Shown piece by piece: positions 8,984-19,205 of a DNA stretch of 64,000 nt (positions are counted from its first letter, which is position 1; each line of letters begins with the position of its first letter). The notes beneath the pieces were generated by a model, which searched no databases, was not told the DNA's origin, and was given only the letters and a program-made list of their open reading frames with translations. The position numbers and the translations under genes are program-made. Source of the stretch: Ktedonobacter robiniae (lineage in GTDB: Bacteria > Chloroflexota > Ktedonobacteria > Ktedonobacterales > Ktedonobacteraceae); contig NZ_BNJG01000001.1 in NCBI RefSeq assembly GCF_016587375.1, forward strand, positions 62,001-126,000, written 5' to 3'.

Positions 8984-9094
8984 ATTGGCCTGTTGTACGA
9001 TTGGTATTTGCATAAATTCAAAGAGGCAACGCGTGTCATTGCGGCGCGTTGAGACACTGGAGCGTCTCAGCCATCGTTTTGTTTTGGAGTACGT

Positions 9095-11122
9095 ATGAAT
9101 TTTATTCTCTGGTTATTAATAATATTCGCTGCGTGCGCGGTTGCGAGCCTGGCCCTCTGCGGTTTGGCAATGGTGCTCTTCCCCAAATTTCGCAGTGGAG
9201 AGCACAAACCAGGAACGCATCGTCCAGATATGCCCGCCGGGGGACGCGAAATCAAAACCATTGAGTTGCCCCTGGTTGGTGGCCCCGCGTTTACCCTGGC
9301 TATCGTTGGCATTGGCGTCTGGGCGGGATATGTCTTTCAACTAAATAAAGATCAATGGACAATGCTCTTGATCGGCCTGGGCGCTACATTTGGCTTTGCG
9401 CTGATCGGCTTTCTTGATGATTGGAATAAGGTCTATAGCAAAGAGGGGCTCTCGGAGCGCGCGAAATTTGGCGGCGTCTTCCTGGTCTCCGCCACCGCCG
9501 CCGTACTCTACTTTTTCCTGGTCTCAACCGGACAAGAATCGTATAGCTTTTACAAAGATTTACCTATCCTCAATACCCTTCTCTCTAATCCAGGTTGCGC
9601 GGCTGATACGACCTGTCGCGTGCATCCTGGACAGTTCGCATTCTATGGCTGGCTCATTTTCCTTGTGTTGATGACTGGTTTTGTCGGTAGCTTTACCTCG
9701 GTGGCCGTCGACTTTAGCGATGGCCTGGATGGCCTGGCTGGTGGCCTGGTCTTTAGCGCCTCGCTCGCCCTGGGCATTGTCGTGACTGGACTGATTGACC
9801 CCAGGCATCCGTTGGGCATCGTCTTTGAAATCCTCGCGCTCCTCTGCGCAGGCAGCACCCTGGGCTACCTCCCCTGGAACTGGCCCTCGTCCTGGGCGGC
9901 CAGGCACCGCACCGCTAAACGCAGCGCGAAGATCATCATGGGTGACTGCGGCGCCCTGGCCCTGGGCGGCATGATGGCCATTATCGCTATCTTTTCACGC
10001 AACGAGCTTCTGCTCTTACTCCTGGGTGGAGCATTTGTCCTGGAAGGCCTCTCGGCCCTCATTCAATCACGTGTGCTTACACGTTTCTTCCGTCGCTCCT
10101 TGACGACGCTCCGCTTCGCCAATACGGATGAGTTTGTGCCACATACTGAGTTTCCACTGCCCTTCCTGGCCACACCTCTGCATCATCACTTCGATCTGCT
10201 GGGATGGGATCGACGCCGCCTTGTCTATGGCGCATGGGCGCTGGGAGCCTGTTTCGCGGCCTTGGGTGTCATGTCGGGCCTATCGACCTTTACCTGGGAG
10301 CGCTACCTGGCACGTATCCTGGTGCTCATCCTGGCCCTGGCCATCTGGACGAGCGGCTCCTGGACCAAGTGCTACTTTGTGGGCAAGCACCCCGCCGAGC
10401 GCTCACGCAGCCGGCGCCTGGCCCTCTACTATGGCTATCCCTACCGCATCATGGGCGTTCGCCTCTATCATCTCGTCGAGGTTATCGAGGCCAGCGAGAA
10501 TGTCATCGAAACTCCAGCTGAGGAGTTGGCCCTCTGGCAGCGTATGACCATCTACGATGCGCGCTCTATGCTGGGCCTCTACTGCTACCGTGCTGGCTAC
10601 TATCCAGCCGCGCTCGCGCAGTGGACGCGCATCCCTGAGCGTAACCGCGTCCTGCGCCCAGAAGTGACGCGTCTGCTCTTCGAGGTCGACGAGCGCCTGG
10701 CCCTGGAGAAACAGGAGACGCAGCCCATGCGCCGCGACCAACTCATCCCGCAGGAGCCGATCCTCTCGGGGAATCTCCCGCCAGCCGATCTGCCCAACCC
10801 GCATGAGCCAATTCGCAGCGACGAGACGGCGGGGATACTAGCAGGCCCATGGGAGTCACTTAAGTCGACGCATTCGTACCCCATTAACAATGAGGAATTA
10901 GAGGACCTGGACGAGGACGACGAAGAGGCTCAGATCATAACCGCACCGCTCGGCTCCTCGACTCATAGAGAGAGTGAGCCCAACGGCCATAACGGGCAGA
11001 ATGGTCAAAAAAGCCAAAACCTGAGCGATACAAGCGATGCCTCCCTCTCAGGCAATGGTACGCAGCAGACATCTACCCCCTCCAGGTGGTTCACCCGTCT
11101 CTTCCGCTCTTCATCAAAGTAG
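9095..11122 (+). CDS. mraY: MraY-family phospho-MurNAc-pentapeptide transferase with C-terminal extension
   Basis: Integral membrane enzyme that transfers phospho-MurNAc-pentapeptide to undecaprenyl phosphate (lipid I synthesis). Catalytic signatures: FLDDWNKV (Asp108-109), DFSDGLDGLAGG (206-217), MGDCGALALGG (282-292, Cys where most MraY have Thr) and the MraY histidine block TPLHHHFDLLGW (360-371). About 10 membrane segments end near residue 425. Residues about 430-675 are extra: a helical, TPR-like soluble stretch and then an acidic, low-complexity tail. Typical MraY is 320-380 residues. A PNPT enzyme of another pathway is possible, but the histidine motif and the murE neighbour favour MraY. 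Confidence 0.85.
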   Translation: MNFILWLLIIFAACAVASLALCGLAMVLFPKFRSGEHKPGTHRPDMPAGGREIKTIELPLVGGPAFTLAIVGIGVWAGYVFQLNKDQWTMLLIGLGATFGFALIGFLDDWNKVYSKEGLSERAKFGGVFLVSATAAVLYFFLVSTGQESYSFYKDLPILNTLLSNPGCAADTTCRVHPGQFAFYGWLIFLVLMTGFVGSFTSVAVDFSDGLDGLAGGLVFSASLALGIVVTGLIDPRHPLGIVFEILALLCAGSTLGYLPWNWPSSWAARHRTAKRSAKIIMGDCGALALGGMMAIIAIFSRNELLLLLLGGAFVLEGLSALIQSRVLTRFFRRSLTTLRFANTDEFVPHTEFPLPFLATPLHHHFDLLGWDRRRLVYGAWALGACFAALGVMSGLSTFTWERYLARILVLILALAIWTSGSWTKCYFVGKHPAERSRSRRLALYYGYPYRIMGVRLYHLVEVIEASENVIETPAEELALWQRMTIYDARSMLGLYCYRAGYYPAALAQWTRIPERNRVLRPEVTRLLFEVDERLALEKQETQPMRRDQLIPQEPILSGNLPPADLPNPHEPIRSDETAGILAGPWESLKSTHSYPINNEELEDLDEDDEEAQIITAPLGSSTHRESEPNGHNGQNGQKSQNLSDTSDASLSGNGTQQTSTPSRWFTRLFRSSSK

Positions 11123-11133
11123 AAACCGGGTAA

Positions 11134-11192
11134 GAGTAAGGGCGTGCGGTGGGGGTGTGGCTGTGCCACACCCCCACCGCACGCCCTTACTC
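11134..11192. repeat. Perfect 28-bp inverted repeat, 3-nt loop
   Basis: Arms 11134-11161 and 11165-11192, loop TGT. It fills the gap between the convergent ends of mraY (stop 11122) and the CHAT gene (stop 11201), so it could terminate both. The 5' arm is strongly G-rich. There is no flanking U-run. Confidence 0.95.
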
Positions 11193-11200
11193 ACATACCA

Positions 11201-14200
11201 TCATGCAAGCGCATACTGGCTTTTGAGTTGACTATATTCATCGTCGAGGTGCTGCTCACGCACCAGCGTGTGAATACATTGCGCCAGCTCCTGGCGTACT
11301 GGATGCTCCTGGCGCTGATCGAGGACCAGGGCCTGTACCAGGTAGCGCAAGGCATCCTGATACTTCCCCTCAGCCTGGCGCAAAAGTCCCTGGCGACGCA
11401 GAACCGCGCACTGCATGGCGGGTAAAGCCAGGCGATCCGCAAACTGCCCAGACCGGGTATAATAGTGCTCGGCCTCGGAGAAACGTCGCCAGGCGCGCGC
11501 AATATCACCCAGCCCCCACAACGTTTGCGCCTCAATCAACAAGACATTCTGCTCCTGTACACGTGTCAGAGCCTGCTCATAGTAGGACTGCGCCTCCTGG
11601 TATTCACCACGCGTATAGGCAACAGCTCCCAGAGCATTCAAGACACGAGCCTCGTCCACACGGTCGCTTAGTGAGGCAAAGATCCGTAGCGCCTCGTTAT
11701 AGTACAACTGCGCATGCTCTACATCGCCGCGCGCCCGCGCTACATTTCCCAGGAGACGTAAGCTCCAGCCCTCCCCACGCAACATGGATTGTGCCTGAAA
11801 GAGGCGCAGCGACTCTCGCCCCTGCTGTTGGGCCGCATCGAGCTTGCCCTGGTGTAGATAGATCTCTCCACGATCAGCAAGCACCCAGGCCTGAGCGCCG
11901 ACCATATTGAGATTATCAAACGTACGCAGTGCCTCCTCATTATCGGTCAGAGCACGCGTATAGTAGCCCAAAGCGCCCTTTGTGGCTCCCAGGTCGCGTA
12001 ATGCCCAGGCATACCCCTCCTGGTCTTTGAGCTGGCGCAGGCCTTTGACGGCCTGCTCAAAGAGTTCTAGCGCTGGCCGGTAGTTGCCATATCCGCGCTG
12101 TAGCTCACCACGTACAAGCGCGAGCCAGAGGCTCCCACGTTCATCCTGAGCCTGGACGAAGTTGACCTTCGCCTCTTCAAGATAAGCCTCGGCCTGGGCG
12201 AAGTTGGCCTCCTCACGCGAGAGGACCGCGAGTTCATAGAGCGCCCAGGCCGCGTCTTGCGCCTCCCCTTTCTGCTGGTGAAACGCCAGGCTACTACGCA
12301 GGCAGGCTTCAGCTTCCATATACCGTCCCAGGTGGCGCATAAGCGCCCCCATACAGCACTGTATCCTGCCCTCACCTGTCGTGTCATGCAACCGCACGGC
12401 ATGTACACCCGCTCGCTGCAACATCGCGCGAAGCTCGGCTGTGTAACCGCGCCCATACAAGGCCCAGGAGGCCCGCACCGCCAGGCTCACCGCGTTCTGC
12501 AAATCTTGCGACTCACCCGCGCTCTCCAGGTGCTCAAAGGCGGCGAACCACTCCTCGGGGCTAGGCTGGGGCAGGTGCATATAGTAGGATGCGACGATGC
12601 GATGGACGCGCCTGCGCTCCTCCCCTGGCAGTTGTGAAACCGCGAAATGGCGTATCTGGGGATGGATGGTATAGACACGCCCATCAAACTGCACAAACGA
12701 GGATTGCACAAGCTCATCACGCGAGGCACGCCAGTTGCGCACAAGCATCTGTAAAGGAGAATCTGCCGCGGCGTCCTCCAGGGATGCAGATGCAAGCGTG
12801 GCAATCCCATCTGTGGTTCCAGCGACCATATCCTGAAAAAGCAGGGCAATCTGCTCGCGGCTAAAGGGAAGCTTAAAGGCCGAGAGATAGGCAAGAAGCA
12901 GGCGGGCCGAAGCGCTCAGGCGCCTGGAAGAAACCTCTAAGACGGTGAGGATGCCAGCCAGGGGAGAACTACGCAATTCATCGCGAACCTCCTCCAGGGA
13001 GCGGGTGGCGGCCTCTGGTGTGTACACCTGGCCCTCAATCGTGCGCGCTGTGCCAAAGATCAGCTCGGCCCCAAGGGGATAGCCATCCAGCAGAGAGCAG
13101 ATCTCGCGTAAGATCTCCTGCTGATAGGGATCATCAAGGTGGATACGCTGGTCCAGCCCACTCGCCTGCGCCAACTCCATAAAGAGCTGCAACTGGTCGG
13201 CGTCGGTCATCTTCCCCACGCGATACTCATACCAGCGACAATGCGCATTCTCCAGAGCCAGCATATTTTCGGGATTCGACTGAGAGGTCACCAGGACTGT
13301 CACTTCAGCAGGGAGCGCACAGATGAATTGAAGCCAGGTCTCCAGTTCATTGCGATCGCGCACCTCTTCAAAGGCGTCCAGCAAAAGCAGGCAAGGAAGT
13401 TCGCGACTGGCAAGCGAACGCAGTGTGCCCATCACCAAGCGCGCACGATGCTCGCTATCCACGGTAGACTGCAAGCGCGTCGGGATGTGCAAATAATGAA
13501 TAATCTCGATCAAGGCCTCATGAAAGGTCTTGCCGCCCTCAAGCGAGACACCGACCACGCCACCAGGGAATTTATCCTGGTGACGGCGCACCACCTCCAG
13601 GGCCAGGGCGCTCTTGCCAATGCCAGCCGAACCGGTAACCGCGATATGGTGCGGGTTATGGCGTTGACGCTGCGCGGTCCTGGCATTCGCTCCATTTGCC
13701 GAAACCGCCAGTAACAGGGCATCAAGCTCACGCAGCTCGCGCTCGCGTCCCACAAAAGTTGTGAACGATCCCAGGTGCGCCAGGGGGGCATCATGCTCCT
13801 CTGGCTGCTCCCGGCTGACAAGCAGAGGCACAGGAGCGACATCACTCTCGGTGACCCGGCGATAGAGTACAGGGATAAACCAGCTTTGCTGCAAGGGGAG
13901 CATGGCCTGGCGCGCCCGCGCCAGCGCCTCCTCCAGCGTTCGACCATCGGCGAGTGCCTCGTAAAAATGCGACATAAAGGTCGGACTCAGGTCATCCTGG
14001 AGCGAGAAAGGCATCGCGACCACCGCTGGTACCTGGGCCGAGACCAGGGCTGTCGCCAGCGATGCATCTACGGGATTGGCTCCGGGGCGCTTCTGACAGT
14101 GCGGTCCCTCCGCCGCCACCATAGCGGTCTCACAGGCCGAGAAAACCGCCAGACGCACATCGCTGCTGACAAAGAGATCACGCAGAGATTGAGCATCGAT

Positions 14201-15097
14201 AAACTGATTGTAGCCTTCCTCATTACAGAAACAGAGGTAGGTCTGGGGATTCACCCGGCTCAGTGATTGCCCACAGTTCGTACAGCGGCGTACCTCAGCA
14301 TCATTGACGGCCTTACATTCCTCATTGGGACAGAGGCGCCCATAGGCACCATGCCCATCGAAGTGGACAATATAGCAAGGAATTGAGGTATCACTATCAT
14401 CAAAGACGCCCGCGCCACCATAGGAGCTTAAATAGCGCACAAGCTGATCAAAGGTCGGCGGCTCCAGGCGATCAAGGAAGACCTGGCCCGAGGCAATGAG
14501 GGGTGAGAAACCGCGTTCCAGGGCCTCAAAGCTAATTTCGGTCTCCAACGGAGCACAATCCAGGGGTGAGGACCCAATATAGAGCACGCGCATAGGTGGA
14601 TGCACAGGCAGTTCGCAACCGCCCACATCATCGGCATCAATCAATGCACGCGTCAGCGTGAAGATACCCGAACCCAGCAGGAAGAGGTCGCCATTATGCA
14701 GTAGCTCCCAGGGATAGCGCACAAACTCATCACAGCCCACTCCAAAGGAGAAGGTAAGCGCCACTGTTCCACGGCGACGCAGCGTGCGCTGAATAACACC
14801 ACGCAAAAGCGCCTGAACCGATTGCTCGGCCTCGTGAGGCCTGGCGTTCAACGGCAATGGTGAAGTAACATCCATACCACATAACGAGAGAAAGAGACGA
14901 TAGCCAATCTCGCGCAAATTCTGCGTGTTATTGTTCTGTAGCGTGTTCAGTTTCTTCAGCAGGAGATTTAATTGCTTGGTGGTATAGGGCGGAATAAAAT
15001 TTCCGCGTACGGTCCGTCCCGACCAGCTTTCCTTGACCTGTAGCTCAAAATGACCCTTGTCACGACTCTGAAATAGGAAATTAATGGTTTCACTCAT
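11201..15097 (-). CDS. CHAT protease / zinc-ribbon / STAND NTPase / TPR protein
   Basis: A 1298-residue signalling protein. Residues about 150-415 form a CHAT (caspase-like) domain with His249 in HFDGHG and Cys322 in VFSACET. Between them sits a Cys4 zinc ribbon (Cys256, 261, 272, 275). An NB-ARC-type NTPase follows, with P-loop GSAGIGKSAL (488-497), Walker B LLLLD (569-573) and a downstream winged-helix-like region. From about residue 880 to the end there are TPR-like repeats (LGDIARAWRRFSEAEHYY style). CHAT-STAND proteins are linked to triggered proteolysis, cell death or defence in other bacteria; that role here is inference. The ATG at 15097 is used; a TTG at 15130 is possible, and neither has a strong ribosome site. 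Confidence 0.9.
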   Translation of the reverse strand: MSETINFLFQSRDKGHFELQVKESWSGRTVRGNFIPPYTTKQLNLLLKKLNTLQNNNTQNLREIGYRLFLSLCGMDVTSPLPLNARPHEAEQSVQALLRGVIQRTLRRRGTVALTFSFGVGCDEFVRYPWELLHNGDLFLLGSGIFTLTRALIDADDVGGCELPVHPPMRVLYIGSSPLDCAPLETEISFEALERGFSPLIASGQVFLDRLEPPTFDQLVRYLSSYGGAGVFDDSDTSIPCYIVHFDGHGAYGRLCPNEECKAVNDAEVRRCTNCGQSLSRVNPQTYLCFCNEEGYNQFIDAQSLRDLFVSSDVRLAVFSACETAMVAAEGPHCQKRPGANPVDASLATALVSAQVPAVVAMPFSLQDDLSPTFMSHFYEALADGRTLEEALARARQAMLPLQQSWFIPVLYRRVTESDVAPVPLLVSREQPEEHDAPLAHLGSFTTFVGRERELRELDALLLAVSANGANARTAQRQRHNPHHIAVTGSAGIGKSALALEVVRRHQDKFPGGVVGVSLEGGKTFHEALIEIIHYLHIPTRLQSTVDSEHRARLVMGTLRSLASRELPCLLLLDAFEEVRDRNELETWLQFICALPAEVTVLVTSQSNPENMLALENAHCRWYEYRVGKMTDADQLQLFMELAQASGLDQRIHLDDPYQQEILREICSLLDGYPLGAELIFGTARTIEGQVYTPEAATRSLEEVRDELRSSPLAGILTVLEVSSRRLSASARLLLAYLSAFKLPFSREQIALLFQDMVAGTTDGIATLASASLEDAAADSPLQMLVRNWRASRDELVQSSFVQFDGRVYTIHPQIRHFAVSQLPGEERRRVHRIVASYYMHLPQPSPEEWFAAFEHLESAGESQDLQNAVSLAVRASWALYGRGYTAELRAMLQRAGVHAVRLHDTTGEGRIQCCMGALMRHLGRYMEAEACLRSSLAFHQQKGEAQDAAWALYELAVLSREEANFAQAEAYLEEAKVNFVQAQDERGSLWLALVRGELQRGYGNYRPALELFEQAVKGLRQLKDQEGYAWALRDLGATKGALGYYTRALTDNEEALRTFDNLNMVGAQAWVLADRGEIYLHQGKLDAAQQQGRESLRLFQAQSMLRGEGWSLRLLGNVARARGDVEHAQLYYNEALRIFASLSDRVDEARVLNALGAVAYTRGEYQEAQSYYEQALTRVQEQNVLLIEAQTLWGLGDIARAWRRFSEAEHYYTRSGQFADRLALPAMQCAVLRRQGLLRQAEGKYQDALRYLVQALVLDQRQEHPVRQELAQCIHTLVREQHLDDEYSQLKSQYALA

Positions 15098-15294
15098 AAT
15101 GTGTAACCGGCGCCCTGGTCTTTCTTCCAAAATAGTAGAGCTTTACGCAGCACCTCTGCCAGGATGGCTAAAAAGACGCTCTCTCGCAGTTAGTATAGCA
15201 CAATTCAGGAATAAGTGATTACATTCTACTTGGCGGTTAGCTTGCTCAACAGCCCCAGCCGCGTACAGCGAGGAGATTGTATTGTCTTTGACTA

Positions 15295-15326
15295 GAAAAA
15301 ATGGGGCCTTTTTATCAAAGGCCCCA
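15295..15326 (-). terminator. Intrinsic terminator of obg
   Basis: On the minus strand, a GGGGCC-stem hairpin (15302-15326) is followed directly by a T-run (15301-15295), starting 8 bases past the obg stop. A classic rho-independent terminator. Confidence 0.9.
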
Positions 15327-15333
15327 CATATGC

Positions 15334-16656
<1,323 letters not shown>

Positions 16657-16761
16657 CTATCCTTCTTTGCGTTCTTAAAAAACAATCTTTGTACAGCAGC
16701 GCAATAAAATATACCATAGAACGGCAGAGAACGCTATGGCATTAGTAGCTTTGTGAAAAGG

Positions 16762-16810
16762 AAGGGTATGGAATGGGAGCTGGCAGAGCCAGCTCCCATT
16801 CCATACCCTT
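16762..16810. repeat. Perfect 23-bp inverted repeat, 3-nt loop
   Basis: Arms 16762-16784 and 16788-16810, loop AGA. It lies 30 bases beyond the dps stop (minus strand) and upstream of obg. The G-rich 5' arm begins AAGGGTATGG. Confidence 0.95.
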
Positions 16811-16840
16811 AATACCGCAGGTGCCTAGAGAGCTACCTCT

Positions 16841-17452
16841 CTAGCCCTCTTCTTTGAAGCTAGCAAATGGAGTATCCACCAGGTGCTGGGAGATAAACCA
16901 GGTCTGCATCTCTTGCAAGGGCAGGACTTCCGAGGTGAGGATGTCGTTGGTCGTGTAGTCCTTGTTTTTATCACTTAACTCAATGCCCTCACGCACACCT
17001 TGAATGACGGTTGCATGTGCGCTCACGAGACGCGAGAGCATCGCAGGCACATCCTCAACCCCCTTTGGTGGCCGCTCGATCTTGGTCAGTTCTGCCACAT
17101 CATGCGGCATGGCAATGGTGACACCACCCAGCTGCTGCACACGCTCCGCCAGCAGATCGATGGTCTTCTCAATCTGCTCTGCATGCTCGTCTAACAGCAG
17201 GTGTAACTGGTAGAAGGTCGGGCCAGTCATCTGCCAGTGATGCTTTTTATAGAGATTGTAGAGTGTGATCGAATCGGCAACCAGCTGATTCAGGCACTCA
17301 ACATTCTGTTTGATCGCGCTTTCAGGCAGGCTAAGAGGCATAGCATGCAACTGTCCATACTGTTGGATCTCGTATGAACGCTGCTTAAAGCGGGGCTGAG
17401 CCTCGATGGTCTGTGTCCCCTGCTTCGACATAGTGTGAGTCTTGGTAGTCAT
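16841..17452 (-). CDS. dps: Dps-family ferritin-like protein
   Basis: Ferritin-like dodecamer subunit that oxidises and stores iron and often protects DNA in starvation. The family ferroxidase signature is present: KKHHWQMTGPTFYQLHLLLD (about 69-88), then EHAEQIEKTIDLLAERV. The 203 residues include a roughly 45-residue N-terminal tail richer in Lys/Gln than in compact Dps proteins; such tails often bind DNA. AAGGAG lies ahead of the ATG at 17452. It appears to be a single-gene transcript ending at the 16762-16810 hairpin. Confidence 0.92.
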   Translation of the reverse strand: MTTKTHTMSKQGTQTIEAQPRFKQRSYEIQQYGQLHAMPLSLPESAIKQNVECLNQLVADSITLYNLYKKHHWQMTGPTFYQLHLLLDEHAEQIEKTIDLLAERVQQLGGVTIAMPHDVAELTKIERPPKGVEDVPAMLSRLVSAHATVIQGVREGIELSDKNKDYTTNDILTSEVLPLQEMQTWFISQHLVDTPFASFKEEG

Positions 17453-17544
17453 CTATCGTTCACTCCTTTTATGTAGCAGATAGCGACGTCGTATTTTGTG
17501 TATCCAAAACTCAACACGCTCTTTGCAGAAGAGAGGTTACAACG

Positions 17545-19137
17545 TTAGCGCGGTGAGGCGTGCCAATCGCCGTAGCCACCGCTCTGGTTATCACAGCCAT
17601 TATTGCGATAACTACAATAGGTTCCCGAGAGAGATTTATCGCCATTGACCTGGCCTTGAAAGTAGAGTGGCAACAGGCCCGCATAGCTTGCAACCAGGAA
17701 ATGAAACTTGCGATCAGGCGTAATGGTCCCATTAAAATTGTTATTACCAACCAATCCCGGGCCAAAGGAGGCATAGCCAGTAAAGCTCTGGCCATTTTGC
17801 GCGATATTAGAGAGTGCAATCGTAGAATTGGTTGGCGGATCGGTGTATTTATCCGAAATCGTGCCACCATAGCCCTGAGCCAGTCGCGGTGGCGAGGCTG
17901 GCGGTTGTACCACTGGAGGGACTGGTGGGGCAGTTGGCGTAGCAGTGGGCGTTGTCCCCCTGGTCGGCGCCTGCGTCGCCCTGGCCGTTGGCTGGTGCAC
18001 AGTCGATGATGTAGGTGTGACTTTGGCCTGCGTTGATACGCCAGCAAGCAAGCCACTATTAGCAGTCCAGATCAGTCCTCCCACCAGGAGAAACGCCAGG
18101 AGCAGCGCGGCTACCAACAGGAACAACCCTTTGCGCGAGCGGCGTTGACGCCGGGGTAGCTCCTGCACCACAACGCTTGGCGGTGGGAGTGGAGTAGGAG
18201 TCACCAGGGGCGGTTGTGGCGTCTCGACCTGGGGTCCTGGTGCCTCAATCTCCTCAGAGAGTACCTCATAGACCACAGGCTCGGTCTTCACCTCAGGCAC
18301 ATAGACTTTCAAAGCATCCCAAAACTCTTCTACGCTGCCATAGCGGTCCTCGGGATCAAGCGCCATAGCCTTTTGCAGGATATCGCTCACCTCCTGCGGC
18401 AGCTCCTCGACCAGGCTATGTGCGGAGACCAAGGGATCAGAACTTCCACTGCCCACACGTGTCAGGCGCGTAAGCGCATCGATGGGAACCTCACCCGTCA
18501 ATAAGGTATAGAAAGTCGCGCCCAGCCCATAGATATCGCTGCGCAGGTTTGTACCGCGCATATAGTGCTCGGGCGAGCCATATCCGGGAGAGCAGTGCCG
18601 CACGGCTGAGGTCGTAGAGTCCAGGTCGTAGGTCTTGGCAATGCCAAAATCGACCAGGACGGCCCCCTCTCCTGAGGTAGGGATAATCATATTTGATGGC
18701 TTGATATCACGATGAATAATGGGCGGCTGCTGGTGATGCAGGTAGCTTACGGCCTCAATGATAGGCTTCATCATCACCATAACGCGAGCAAGGGTAAAGC
18801 GCCCCTCGGGCTGGCGCCGTCGCAAACGCTCCAGGTTCGGCCCATTAATGAAGTCCATGAGCATATACACGCTCTGCGCCTTCTCGTCCTCGAACACACG
18901 ATACACACGCGGCAGGGCGTAATGATCCAGGTGTTCGAGGATACGGCTCTCGAAGGCGAAACGTTCGCGCTGCTGAGGATTAGGGTCTATCTGCTCTTTG
19001 AGGGCATAGACATTCCCACCACGGCGATCACGCACACGATATACCGCGCCAAAGCCGCCTGTCCCTAGTAGCTCTTGAATTTCATAGCGATCACGCACAA
19101 CCTTCCCTTTCGGGAATTTTGTCTGCAAATCCCTCAT
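17545..19137 (-). CDS. Transmembrane Ser/Thr protein kinase with exported C-terminal domain
   Basis: 530 residues. The kinase domain (about 18-280) has the glycine loop GTGGFGAVY (25-33), Lys47, HRDIKPSNM (142-150), DFGIA (163-167) and SPEHYMRG. A Pro-rich linker leads to one membrane helix (about 337-357). Outside is a Thr/Pro-rich stalk (360-415) and then a domain of about 110 residues, GTISDKYTD to the end, rich in Gly/Asn. That domain has no recognised family; a beta-rich sensor is a guess. The layout fits a PknB-like receptor that reads something outside the cell. The NDH-2 stop lies 69 bases upstream on the same strand. Confidence 0.93.
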   Translation of the reverse strand: MRDLQTKFPKGKVVRDRYEIQELLGTGGFGAVYRVRDRRGGNVYALKEQIDPNPQQRERFAFESRILEHLDHYALPRVYRVFEDEKAQSVYMLMDFINGPNLERLRRRQPEGRFTLARVMVMMKPIIEAVSYLHHQQPPIIHRDIKPSNMIIPTSGEGAVLVDFGIAKTYDLDSTTSAVRHCSPGYGSPEHYMRGTNLRSDIYGLGATFYTLLTGEVPIDALTRLTRVGSGSSDPLVSAHSLVEELPQEVSDILQKAMALDPEDRYGSVEEFWDALKVYVPEVKTEPVVYEVLSEEIEAPGPQVETPQPPLVTPTPLPPPSVVVQELPRRQRRSRKGLFLLVAALLLAFLLVGGLIWTANSGLLAGVSTQAKVTPTSSTVHQPTARATQAPTRGTTPTATPTAPPVPPVVQPPASPPRLAQGYGGTISDKYTDPPTNSTIALSNIAQNGQSFTGYASFGPGLVGNNNFNGTITPDRKFHFLVASYAGLLPLYFQGQVNGDKSLSGTYCSYRNNGCDNQSGGYGDWHASPR

Positions 19138-19205
19138 TCACGCACCTCACGCATAAATTACAATTTCCTTATTATATGTATAAAGCGTAAGGCTAGCAAG
19201 ATCAG

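Noticed and set aside
12257..14266. Several plus-strand frames of 90-190 codons across the CHAT gene
   Set aside because: All are antisense to a continuous 1298-codon gene with recognised domains; none shows a family motif.
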